Of a stretch of 7,882 nucleotides of DNA, positions 1 through 6,183 are shown piece after piece (the stretch's first letter is position 1; each line of letters starts with the position of its first letter). The position numbers were made by a program, and so were the translations under genes. Origin of the DNA: an uncultured Oscillospiraceae bacterium (lineage in GTDB: Bacteria > Bacillota > Clostridia > Oscillospirales > Acutalibacteraceae); contig CATWUX010000105.1 in the NCBI GenBank assembly GCA_958354085.1, positions 1 to 7,882 of the forward strand, read 5' to 3'. The notes below the pieces were generated by a model that was not told the origin of the DNA, ran no database searches, and was given only the letters and a program-made list of their open reading frames with translations.

Positions 1-1
1 C

Positions 2-37
2 ATTCTCGGCGGCCGTACGCTGGGCGAAATGGGTTAA
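2..37 (+). CDS. possible 3' end of an upstream gene (partial)
   Basis: The second reading frame is open from the window edge to a TAA at 35-37 and reads ILGGRTLGEMG. This would leave a 21-base gap, containing a purine-rich ribosome site, before the exonuclease start. The third frame is also open from the edge, to a TAG at 63-65, so it is the alternative; that gene would overlap the exonuclease start. Eleven residues are too few to assign a family. The call rests only on spacing and on a plausible end position. Confidence 0.25.
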   Translation: MLGGRTLGEMG

Positions 38-58
38 AGAAAAAGGGCAGGTGACGGC

Positions 59-961
59 GTGGTAGCCATCGTACTGGATCTGGAATGGAACGGCGCCTAT
101 TCCAAAAAGACACATGGATATTTTAATGAGATTATTGAGATCGGCGCCGTCAAGCTGGATGCGCATATGCAGCCGATAGACAGCTTCCAGGCGGTTATCC
201 GCCCGTCCGTCAGTCCCAAGCTGTCCAGCATCGTGACCGATCTGACCAGCATTACGGAAGAAGAATTGGCAGAAGGCGGCGTGCCGTTCACCAAGGCGAT
301 CAAACAGCTGCGGCAGTGGATCGGGCCGGAGGAAGCGGCGCTGCTGACGTGGAGCAACACCGACCTGCTGGTGCTGATGGAGGATTTTCGCTATTTTTAC
401 GGCAGCGAGCGCATCCCGTTTATGGCGTATTACAGCGATATTCAGCCTTTTTGCCAGCGGCAGCTGGGTGAGGATACAGCGCAGCAAATGGGGCTGAGCA
501 AAGCGTGTGAGCTGGCGGGGATTACGGTAGAGGATGCGGATCTGCACCGTGCGCCGGATGACAGCCTGCTGACAGCGCGCTTGTTTGCGCAGCTGTACGA
601 CGAGGAGACGTTTCGTCCGTACTTATACGCTGCGGACGAGGAGTTTTACCGCCGTGTTACTTTTAAGCCGGTCATCATAAGCGATATCGAGAGCCCGCTG
701 GTCAAGCGCAGCGAGCTGCGCTTTGCCTGCGAGGCATGCGGGCGGAATTTGCGCCGTACCGGCGAGTGGCGTTTTCGCAACCGGGCGTTTTGCGCGGATT
801 TTGTGTGCGCCGCCTGTCAAAAAACGTACAGCGGGCGGGTGCAGTTCAAGCTGAAATATGAGGGGATACAGGTGCGCCGCCGTTTGATGGAGACAAAGGC
901 GAAAGACGAGGCGGCAGGCGCAGAAACGGCGGCGAAAGCGGCCGAAAGTCTCGGCGTCTGA
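59..961 (+). CDS. DEDDh-family 3'-5' exonuclease with C-terminal cysteine cluster
   Basis: This is a 300-residue DnaQ-like exonuclease of the KapD/ERI-1 type, expected to remove nucleotides from 3' ends of DNA or RNA using two metal ions. The Exo I motif is VLDLEW (D7, E9), Exo II is in TWSNTDLLVL (D102), and Exo III is HRAPDD (H163 and D168, the H-x4-D spacing that defines DEDDh). The nuclease fold covers about residues 1-185. Residues 224-253 carry CEAC (C224, C227) and a second cluster (C245, C250, C253), which looks like a zinc ribbon that could bind nucleic acid. The tail from about 279 is rich in Ala, Glu and Lys and is probably disordered. The start is GTG at 59, preceded by an AGG-rich stretch at 46-52; an in-frame GTG at 51 does not exist in this frame. 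The natural substrate cannot be read from sequence. The catalytic family is sure; the role is open. Confidence 0.85.
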   Translation: MVAIVLDLEWNGAYSKKTHGYFNEIIEIGAVKLDAHMQPIDSFQAVIRPSVSPKLSSIVTDLTSITEEELAEGGVPFTKAIKQLRQWIGPEEAALLTWSNTDLLVLMEDFRYFYGSERIPFMAYYSDIQPFCQRQLGEDTAQQMGLSKACELAGITVEDADLHRAPDDSLLTARLFAQLYDEETFRPYLYAADEEFYRRVTFKPVIISDIESPLVKRSELRFACEACGRNLRRTGEWRFRNRAFCADFVCAACQKTYSGRVQFKLKYEGIQVRRRLMETKAKDEAAGAETAAKAAESLGV

Positions 962-1010
962 GCCGTGCCGCCTTATTGCTGATTCGGATGTGCCATTATG
1001 TCGGAAAGCG

Positions 1011-1016
1011 AGGAGG
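1011..1016 (+). promoter_or_regulatory. ribosome binding site fixing the FUSC-type start
   Basis: A perfect AGGAGG lies 4 bases before ATG 1021. It selects this ATG over the upstream in-frame start at 976, which has no ribosome site and would add 15 unrelated residues. Confidence 0.8.
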
Positions 1017-1020
1017 CTTT

Positions 1021-1527
1021 ATGCCCAAAATCGGGTTGCGGATTATTAAGTCGGCGGTAGCGGTTTTTTTGTGCTTGCTGATCGGCGTAGTGCGCGGCGG
1101 TGCCGGTATACCCTTTTATTCGGCCATCGCGGCTGTTTTGTGTATGCAGCCGGATGTGAAAAACAGCCTCAAGGTGGCGATCAACCGTATCATCGGTACG
1201 CTCATCGGCGGTTTGTGCGGGATGCTTATGCTGATGCTGCTGCGCTGGGGCTTGCCGGAACTGCCGGTGCTGGTGGAATGTTTGCTCATCTCCGGCGCGT
1301 TGATTCCGCTGATGTATATCACGGTGCTGATCAAAAAGCCCGCGGCCACTTACATTACCTGTGTTGTGTTTTTGAGCGTGACCGTTTCCCACGGCGTCGA
1401 TCTTGTACCCTATGCCTTTGCGCTCAACCGTATGCTGGATACGCTTATCGGTATTCTGGTCTCGCTGGGCATCAATGTGCTGCCTTTTTGGCGAAATGAC
1501 AAGAACGACAAGAAAGAAAAGGAATAA
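1021..1527 (+). CDS. short FUSC / aromatic acid exporter family membrane protein
   Basis: This 168-residue integral membrane protein resembles the N-terminal membrane module of the aromatic acid exporter family (ArAE_1, also called DUF939; FUSC superfamily). It has about six hydrophobic segments, near residues 8-23, 30-44, 56-74, 83-103, 108-125 and 138-156, and a highly charged Lys/Asp/Glu tail (159-168). The family feature is a repeated Asn-Arg-(hydrophobic)-Gly-Thr element: INRIIGTLIGG at 54-64 and LNRMLDTLIG at 135-144. Many relatives are about twice this length and carry a cytoplasmic C-terminal domain, which is absent here. Members are proposed to export aromatic acids or other organic anions, but the substrate is not known for this protein. 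It lies 59 bases after the exonuclease gene with no terminator between, so co-transcription is likely, and a strong terminator follows it. Confidence 0.75.
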   Translation: MPKIGLRIIKSAVAVFLCLLIGVVRGGAGIPFYSAIAAVLCMQPDVKNSLKVAINRIIGTLIGGLCGMLMLMLLRWGLPELPVLVECLLISGALIPLMYITVLIKKPAATYITCVVFLSVTVSHGVDLVPYAFALNRMLDTLIGILVSLGINVLPFWRNDKNDKKEKE

Positions 1528-1537
1528 GATGATTTTG

Positions 1538-1569
1538 AAATAGCGCGGCATAACTGCCGCGCTATTTTT
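1538..1569 (+). terminator. intrinsic terminator after the FUSC-type gene
   Basis: A perfect stem joins TAGCGCGGCA (1541-1550) to TGCCGCGCTA (1555-1564) around a TAAC loop. It is extended by AAA/TTT pairing and followed by a T run. It separates the exonuclease/FUSC unit from the transporter operon, whose promoter begins 11 bases later. Confidence 0.93.
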
Positions 1570-1579
1570 ATGGCAAACC

Positions 1580-1608
1580 TTGACATGTTCATTTTTGTAT
1601 GATAATAT
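1580..1608 (+). promoter_or_regulatory. sigma-70/sigma-A promoter of the transporter operon
   Basis: A consensus -35 box TTGACA lies at 1580-1585. Two overlapping -10 candidates follow: GATAAT at 1601-1606 (5 of 6 matches, 15-base spacer) and TAATAT at 1603-1608 (4 of 6, ideal 17-base spacer). It sits between a terminator and the lipoprotein gene and leaves a leader of about 80 bases. No other good promoter is visible before the operon. Confidence 0.75.
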
Positions 1609-1622
1609 GAATAGCATGAACA
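1586..1622. promoter_or_regulatory. inverted repeat bracketing the -10 box, candidate operator
   Basis: TGTTCAT (1586-1592) and its exact reverse complement ATGAACA (1616-1622) lie symmetrically around position 1604, the centre of the -10 region. The arm centres are 30 bases apart, about three helical turns. An extra ATGAA at 1607-1611 repeats part of the right arm. The geometry suits a repressor dimer or pair of dimers, and the operon itself encodes an HTH domain that could bind here. Binding is inferred. Confidence 0.35.
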
Positions 1623-1696
1623 AAACGATGGACGGAAGAGTGCCTGTAGCCTTGGAATATACAGCAAAAGTGACCGAGAAAGGAAAGAGTCCGTAT

Positions 1697-2683
1697 ATGA
1701 AGAATTGGAAACGTATGACCGCTTTGCTTTTGGCCGTTTGCTTGATGGTTCCGTCGCTGGTCTCCTGCGGGAGCAAAAAGGAAACCGTCGTGGTTTTCAG
1801 TTCTATGGAGGATTACCGCAACGAGGAGCTGCGCCGTCAGCTGAAGGAAAAATTTCCGGATATCGAAGTGGATGTACAGCAGTTATCCACGGGCAACAAT
1901 GCGGCAAAAATCAAGGCGGAGGGAACGAAAACCGAAGCGGATATCGTGCTTGGACTGGAAACGGCTTCCTTCCTGCAAATTCTCGATAATTTTGCGCCTT
2001 TGGACGGCTACAAAACTGATCATTTTTTGGACGGCGTGAACGGCGCCGACAAGCGTATGCTCATTTGGGAAAAGTACGAGGGCGCGTTCATGGTAAATAC
2101 GAAAGTGCTGGCGGCAAAAGGGCTGGCGGAGCCGAAAACCTATGACGATTTGCTGAAGCCGGAATACAAGGGCATGATTGTGATGCCGAATCCCAAAACA
2201 TCGGGTACGGGCTATATGTTTTTGAACACGTGGGTGAACACGATGGGCAAGGAAGGGGCGCTTGCCTATGTCGATAAGCTGCAGGAAAACATCAAGCAGT
2301 TTACGGAATCCGGTTCCGGCCCGATTCAGATGCTGGTACAGGGCGAAGTTGCCGTTGGCCTGGGCATGGTTTTTCAGGCAGCTCAGCAGATTACGGAGGG
2401 CGCACCGATCAAGGTGATCGAACCAGCCGGCGGCTGTCCGTATAACACGACCGCCTTTGGCATCATCAAGGGCAAGGAAACCCGCGAGAGCGTGCAAAAG
2501 ATATTTACCTTTTTGAACGAGGAATTTATCGTATATGATAAGCAGCATTTTGTAGGCGGCAAGATTCTGAAAGATCAGGACATCCAAATCCCCAACTATC
2601 CGACCGGCCTTACCTCGGCGGATATGTCAACTGTGACCGATGATGCGCTGAAAAAGGAATTGGTCGAGGCGTGGAAATATTGA
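1697..2683 (+). CDS. ABC transporter substrate-binding lipoprotein, ferric/2-aminoethylphosphonate class
   Basis: This 328-residue extracellular solute-binding protein would deliver its ligand to the ATPase and permease encoded next. The signal peptide has a basic start (MKNWKR), a hydrophobic core and the lipobox LVSC, so C24 becomes the lipidated N terminus on the outer face of the membrane. The mature protein starts its first lobe with a VVVFSSMED strand (31-39), as in the class that contains FbpA/AfuA and PhnS-type proteins. Ser/Thr/Gly-rich stretches at 168-172 (TSGTG) and 205-209 (SGSGP) are candidates for binding a phosphate or phosphonate group, and GGCPYNTTAF (245-254) is typical of the second lobe. 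There is no adjacent Tyr-Tyr pair anywhere, which argues against a canonical ferric-binding site. ATG 1697 is chosen because it begins the signal peptide; AAAGAG lies 7 bases upstream. The open frame continues upstream to 1580, inside the promoter, so earlier starts are rejected. Ligand identity is inference. Confidence 0.82.
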   Translation: MKNWKRMTALLLAVCLMVPSLVSCGSKKETVVVFSSMEDYRNEELRRQLKEKFPDIEVDVQQLSTGNNAAKIKAEGTKTEADIVLGLETASFLQILDNFAPLDGYKTDHFLDGVNGADKRMLIWEKYEGAFMVNTKVLAAKGLAEPKTYDDLLKPEYKGMIVMPNPKTSGTGYMFLNTWVNTMGKEGALAYVDKLQENIKQFTESGSGPIQMLVQGEVAVGLGMVFQAAQQITEGAPIKVIEPAGGCPYNTTAFGIIKGKETRESVQKIFTFLNEEFIVYDKQHFVGGKILKDQDIQIPNYPTGLTSADMSTVTDDALKKELVEAWKY

Positions 2684-2694
2684 GCCGGTTTCGG

Positions 2695-2738
2695 CAAAGA
2701 GGCGATACAGGGGAGTTCCTCTCTGTATCGCTGCTTTG
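2695..2738 (+). promoter_or_regulatory. intercistronic hairpin between binding-protein and ATPase genes
   Basis: GCGATACAG (2702-2710) pairs perfectly with CTGTATCGC (2723-2731). CAAAG (2695-2699) and CTTTG (2734-2738) extend the stem after a 2/2 internal loop, and GAG/CTC can close the top. No T run follows, so it is unlikely to be a full terminator. Such hairpins often protect the upstream message from 3' exonucleases, which would favour excess binding protein over ATPase and permease. Confidence 0.65.
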
Positions 2739-2767
2739 TGTTTATGGAGAAAGGGCTGGACGTGTGT

Positions 2768-3526
2768 ATGGCAACGAAGCTGGCGATAAAGAATTTGCTC
2801 AAAACATTCGGGAATAAGACGGTTTTGAACAATATTAGTTTTGACGTAAACGAAGGAGAGTTCCTGTCCATCCTTGGCCCGTCCGGCTGCGGAAAAACGA
2901 CGCTGCTGCGCATTTTGATCGGCATTGATTGGGCCGATGAAGGCGTGATCGAAAAGGACGGAAAAGATATTACGCAGGCGGAGCCTTCGGAGCGCGGCAT
3001 GGGGATCGTGTTTCAGAATTATGCGCTGTTCCCGAACATGACCGTGCTGCAAAACGTGATGTATGCGCTCCGGTTCCGCCCGGAACGGAAAGCCAACGCC
3101 AAGGCGATCGCGATGGATATTATCGAAAAAGTCGGATTGACGGAACATATAGGCAAAAAACCGAACAAGCTCTCCGGCGGCCAGCAACAGCGTGTCGCCA
3201 TTGCCCGCACGTTGGCGCTCAGTCCGGATGTTGTGCTGTTTGACGAGCCGATGTCGGCTCTGGACGCTGCCAACCGGGTCGCGCTGCGGCACGAGATCAA
3301 GGAGATCCAGAAAAAATTCGGTATCACCATGATCTACATTACCCACGATCAGGAGGAGGCGTTTTCCATGTCCGACCGGATTATGGTGATGGATGAAGGC
3401 AATATTATGCAGCTGGATACGCCCAGAGAAGTGTTTCATCATCCGGCAAATGCGTATGTGCGTACCTTTGTTACCGGGCATCTGGAAGAAAAGATCCGCT
3501 CCATTCAGGAAAGCGCCGGGCTTTAA
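2768..3526 (+). CDS. ABC transporter ATP-binding protein (PhnT/FbpC/PotA-like importer class)
   Basis: This 252-residue cytoplasmic ATPase powers the importer. All nucleotide-binding motifs are intact: Walker A GPSGCGKTT (37-45), Q-loop glutamine at 83 in VFQNYALFPN, signature LSGGQ (135-139), Walker B VVLFDE (155-160) with catalytic E160, D-loop SALD (163-166) and H-loop H193 in THDQEEA. The protein ends soon after the nucleotide-binding domain, so it lacks most of the C-terminal TOBE regulatory domain that extends many ferric and PotA-type relatives to 340 residues or more. The start is uncertain. ATG 2768 gives the natural N terminus; GTG 2762, two codons upstream, has better spacing (6 bases) to the AAAGGG site at 2750-2755. 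ATG 2744 and GTG 2738 overlap the preceding hairpin and lack a ribosome site. The gene follows the binding protein by 84 bases and precedes its permease, the usual order for this transporter class. Confidence 0.9.
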   Translation: MATKLAIKNLLKTFGNKTVLNNISFDVNEGEFLSILGPSGCGKTTLLRILIGIDWADEGVIEKDGKDITQAEPSERGMGIVFQNYALFPNMTVLQNVMYALRFRPERKANAKAIAMDIIEKVGLTEHIGKKPNKLSGGQQQRVAIARTLALSPDVVLFDEPMSALDAANRVALRHEIKEIQKKFGITMIYITHDQEEAFSMSDRIMVMDEGNIMQLDTPREVFHHPANAYVRTFVTGHLEEKIRSIQESAGL

Positions 3527-3615
3527 TGCGGCTGGAACGCAGCCTGTTTTCCGGGCGCTGCGGCGTTTCTTTTTTGAAAATACCGCCAGACAGAAAGGAG
3601 GGGGCCTGCCGGTGA
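3526..3615 (+). CDS. possible 29-codon coupling ORF between ATPase and permease genes
   Basis: An ATG at 3526 overlaps the ATPase stop (TAATG). Its frame runs 29 codons and ends in a TGA at 3613-3615 that overlaps the permease GTG (GTGA). The peptide begins MRLERSLFSGRCG and is basic, with no recognised family. It could be a passing-through frame that lets ribosomes reinitiate at the permease start, rather than a functional protein. A weak GGAAAG lies 12 bases before its ATG. The double overlap may be chance. Confidence 0.25.
   Translation: MRLERSLFSGRCGVSFLKIPPDRKEGACR
3536..3575 (+). terminator. terminator-like hairpin inside the operon, candidate attenuator
   Basis: CGCAGC (3538-3543) pairs with GCTGCG (3557-3562). 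An alternative, longer stem uses AACGCAGC (3536-3543) against GCT and GCGTT (3557-3559 and 3563-3567) with a three-base bulge. A T-rich run (3566-3575, one C) follows at once. The shape resembles a weak intrinsic terminator in the ATPase-permease gap. Since the permease must still be made, it could act only as a partial or conditional stop. Confidence 0.35.
3597..3604 (+). promoter_or_regulatory. ribosome binding site fixing the permease GTG start
   Basis: AGGAGGGG lies 7 bases before GTG 3612. It is the only strong site in the region. It decides the start, because the same frame stays open upstream to 3393, inside the ATPase gene, where its translation shows no transporter-like sequence. Confidence 0.85.
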
Positions 3616-5204
3616 CCAAAACGAGAACGTTTTCCCTGACCGTGAAAGGCGTGCTGATCAGCTTTTTCGCAGTCACGGTCTTTTTCCCGATCCTGACGAT
3701 GTTCAGTCGGATCCGCTGGGATCAGATCGCCAGCTACCTGACAGCGGAAAAATTTTTACAGACGACATGGCACTCCCTTGTTGTGACGCTGACCGTGACG
3801 GCTTTGTCTGTATCGGTGGCTTATGTGCTGGCGCTGGCGGTCAACCGCAGCCGCCTGCCCGGCAAAAACGCAATCACCATTTTGCTGACGCTGCCCATGC
3901 TGATCCCGTCCGTTTCGCATGGCATGGGGCTGATCAATCTGTTTGGCGAAAGCGGACTGCTCACCAAAATAACCGGCCTGCATATCGGGTTGCTCGGTTT
4001 TAAAGGCCTCGTGATGGGCTCGTTTCTCTATTCCTTCCCGGTGGCTTTTCTCATGCTGTCCGACGCGATGAAATATGCCGATGGGACGATTTACGAAGCC
4101 GCAGAGGTGTTGGGTATTCCGCGCGTACATCGCTTTTTTGCCGTCACGCTGCCCTATATGAAGCGGCCGTTGATCTCGGCTGTTTTTGCTGTGTTTACCA
4201 TGGTGTTTACCGATTACGGCGTGCCGTTGGCTGTCGGCGGCCGCTACGATACGTTGCCGTTGTATCTGTATCAGGAGGTAAACGGGCTGCAGGATTTTTC
4301 CCGCGGCGCGTTCATCGGCCTGATCTTGCTGCTACCTGCCGTTGCCGCATTCCTGATCGATTTGAAGAAAAACGATGCCGAGGACATGGGCTTTTCCGTA
4401 AAGACGCCGTATTGCAGGCGCAACCGTGTGCGGGATACCTTCTTGGGCGCTTTTTGCCTGGTCGTGATCGGCTTTGTCGGGCTGGTGCTGTTTTCGTTTG
4501 TTTTTATGACCTTTATTAAAAAATATCCGTATGACCTGTCTTTTACACTCCGGCACATTGACTCGGTGCTGAACAAGGGGGTGCTGAAATATTTCGGTCA
4601 TTCGCTGGTGATTTCGCTGTTTACCGCTGCTATCGGCACCGTGATCGGCTATATCATGGCGTATGTAACGGCGCGTACCAGAAATTATATGGTGACGCGC
4701 ATCCTTCATCTGACGTCCATTTCCTCCTTGGCGATTCCGGGCATTGTGCTCGGCCTCGGTTATGCTACCGCCTTTAGCGGGACATTTTTCTATGGCACGA
4801 TCGCCATACTGGTTTTCGTCAATGTCATTCACTTTTTTTCCTCGCCGTATCTGATGGCCTATAATGCCCTGAAAAAGATGAATGCGAATTTTGAGGATGT
4901 GGGCAAAACGCTGAGCGTCAGCCGGCTGCATTTGCTCAAAGATGTATTTATCCCCAACACGGTGGATACGATCGCGGAAATGTTCGGCTACTTTTTTGTC
5001 AATTCGATGATTACGATCTCCGCAGTGGCGTTCCTGAAAACAACGCGCAATATGCCGTTGTCGCTGATGATCAACGATTTGAAGCAGTCCATGGCACTGG
5101 AGGCGATGGCTTTCGTGTCGCTGGTGATTTTGCTGTCCAACATACTGGCGAAAATGTTGATTGCGGCTGTGAAATCCCTATGGAAAAAGAGTTATAATCG
5201 GTAA
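3612..5204 (+). CDS. ABC transporter permease, fused two-domain (PhnU2/FbpB-like)
   Basis: This 530-residue integral membrane protein forms the whole translocation channel, since it carries two binding-protein-dependent permease domains in tandem. About 12 hydrophobic segments are visible, near residues 9-30, 53-77, 86-109, 129-151, 185-202, 230-250, 277-300, 328-352, 364-387, 393-411, 451-474 and 497-519. Each half has the cytoplasmic EAA-type loop that docks on the ATPase: EAAEVLGI (162-169) is canonical, while EDVGKTLS at 428-435 is the more divergent second copy. Fused double permeases of this length are known in ferric importers (FbpB) and in 2-aminoethylphosphonate importers of the PhnU2 type. 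It starts with GTG 3612. The ATPase gene ends 85 bases upstream; the HTH-cytidylyltransferase gene begins 51 bases downstream with no terminator between. Confidence 0.88.
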   Translation: MTKTRTFSLTVKGVLISFFAVTVFFPILTMFSRIRWDQIASYLTAEKFLQTTWHSLVVTLTVTALSVSVAYVLALAVNRSRLPGKNAITILLTLPMLIPSVSHGMGLINLFGESGLLTKITGLHIGLLGFKGLVMGSFLYSFPVAFLMLSDAMKYADGTIYEAAEVLGIPRVHRFFAVTLPYMKRPLISAVFAVFTMVFTDYGVPLAVGGRYDTLPLYLYQEVNGLQDFSRGAFIGLILLLPAVAAFLIDLKKNDAEDMGFSVKTPYCRRNRVRDTFLGAFCLVVIGFVGLVLFSFVFMTFIKKYPYDLSFTLRHIDSVLNKGVLKYFGHSLVISLFTAAIGTVIGYIMAYVTARTRNYMVTRILHLTSISSLAIPGIVLGLGYATAFSGTFFYGTIAILVFVNVIHFFSSPYLMAYNALKKMNANFEDVGKTLSVSRLHLLKDVFIPNTVDTIAEMFGYFFVNSMITISAVAFLKTTRNMPLSLMINDLKQSMALEAMAFVSLVILLSNILAKMLIAAVKSLWKKSYNR

Positions 5205-5240
5205 AAAAGCGGACGGCGGTTTATTTTGGCAGTCGTGAGA

Positions 5241-5249
5241 AAGGGAGGG
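5241..5249 (+). promoter_or_regulatory. ribosome binding site fixing the HTH-cytidylyltransferase start
   Basis: AAGGGAGGG lies 6 bases before ATG 5256. The open frame extends ten codons further to a TTG at 5226, but that would place the ribosome site inside the gene and has no site of its own. Confidence 0.8.
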
Positions 5250-5255
5250 AGTGCC

Positions 5256-6164
5256 ATGAATATTACCAAGAATCAATTTGATATTCTGGCGTATGTCGAA
5301 CGGGAGGGAGGAAAAAAGATCACCCAGCGCCAGCTTGCGGATACGACGCAGATGTCCTTGGGAACGGTCAACAAGACGGTTACGGAGTTGACAACGCTGG
5401 GGGCTATCGAAATCAACGAAAAGAAGGATATGCGGATCACCCGCATCGGTCTGGAAGCGTTGGAGCCGTACCGCGTTAAACGCGCGGTCATCATCGCCGC
5501 CGGTTTCGGTTCGCGCATGGTACCCATTACGCTCAACACCCCGAAGCCGCTGGTGCGTGTACACGGCCAAATGATCATTTCCACTCTTTTGGAGGCGATC
5601 GACAAAGCGGGAATCATGGAAGTTATTATTGTGCGCGGCTATTTATGGGAGCAGTTTGACGTGCTCAAGCGCCAATATCCGCATATTGAGTTTGTGTACA
5701 ATCCGATTTATAATGAGGCGAACAACATATCGTCGGCTCTGCTGGTGCGGGATAAGCTGCGCAACGCCTATGTCTGCGAGGCGGATCTGCTGGTGAACAA
5801 TCCGGCGGTCATTCGTAAATACGAATATTCCTCCAATTATCTCGGACAATATCGGGATTATACGGACGATTGGTGCTTTATCGTCAAAAAAGGCTATATT
5901 CGGGAGCTGGTGGTCGGCGGAACCAATTGTTATCATATGTATGGTATTTCCTATTGGAACGAGGAGGATGGACGAAAGCTGGAGTCGCACATTGAGCAGG
6001 CGTTCAAAATGCCGGGCGGAAAAGAACGGTATTGGGATGAGGTCGCGTTGCGTATCTTCAGCAAGGAGTATAATGTCGAGGTGCGCCCCTGTTTTGAGGG
6101 GGATGTCATCGAAATTGATACGTTTACGGAACTGAAATCGCTGGATAAATCCTATGATGTTTGA
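5256..6164 (+). CDS. winged-HTH domain fused to LicC-like cytidylyltransferase
   Basis: This 302-residue protein has two parts. Residues 1 to about 70 form a MarR/winged-helix-type HTH, with the recognition helix near TTQMSLGTVNKTVTEL (30-45) and a wing-like IEINEKKDMRIT. Residues 75-302 are a nucleotidyltransferase: the nucleotide-binding loop AAGFGSRMVP (81-90) is followed by NTPKPLV with K97, a metal-binding Asp lies in EADLL (175-179), and GDVIEID (282-288) supplies the second acidic site. YRDYTDDWCFIV (199-210), the GISYWN strand (230-235) and a YWDEV element (259-263) closely recall pneumococcal LicC, the CTP:phosphocholine cytidylyltransferase. The related PntC enzymes activate 2-aminoethylphosphonate with CTP. 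Expected reaction: CTP plus phosphocholine, or a similar amine phosphate or phosphonate, gives the CDP- or CMP-linked donor and pyrophosphate. The fusion suggests a one-protein enzyme and regulator. The substrate is inferred from the transporter upstream; no choline kinase or phosphonate synthesis gene is in view. Confidence 0.85.
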   Translation: MNITKNQFDILAYVEREGGKKITQRQLADTTQMSLGTVNKTVTELTTLGAIEINEKKDMRITRIGLEALEPYRVKRAVIIAAGFGSRMVPITLNTPKPLVRVHGQMIISTLLEAIDKAGIMEVIIVRGYLWEQFDVLKRQYPHIEFVYNPIYNEANNISSALLVRDKLRNAYVCEADLLVNNPAVIRKYEYSSNYLGQYRDYTDDWCFIVKKGYIRELVVGGTNCYHMYGISYWNEEDGRKLESHIEQAFKMPGGKERYWDEVALRIFSKEYNVEVRPCFEGDVIEIDTFTELKSLDKSYDV

Positions 6165-6183
6165 TTTTTGAGGAGGCAATAAT

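Noticed and set aside
1053..1060. GGCGGTAG, the core of the RfaH-recruiting ops element
   Set aside because: It lies inside the FUSC-type coding sequence, not in the leader of a polysaccharide operon, and is explained by the codons there.
973..1776. 267-codon open frame on the minus strand
   Set aside because: It crosses the FUSC-type gene, a strong terminator and the start of the next operon, and its sequence is low-complexity Gln/His/Arg.
3393..3611. Upstream extension of the permease frame
   Set aside because: This stretch is in frame but lies within the ATPase gene and the following gap. A strong ribosome site at 3597-3604 points to GTG 3612.
2627..3676. 349-codon open frame on the minus strand
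   Set aside because: It lies opposite the ATPase gene, whose motifs are all intact. The minus-strand translation is rich in His, Arg and Gln with no domain pattern, as expected of a shadow frame.
5193..5198. TATAAT near the end of the permease gene, a possible internal promoter for the HTH-cytidylyltransferase
   Set aside because: The -10 match is perfect, but no sequence close to TTGACA lies 15-19 bases upstream and there is no TGn extension, so support is too weak.
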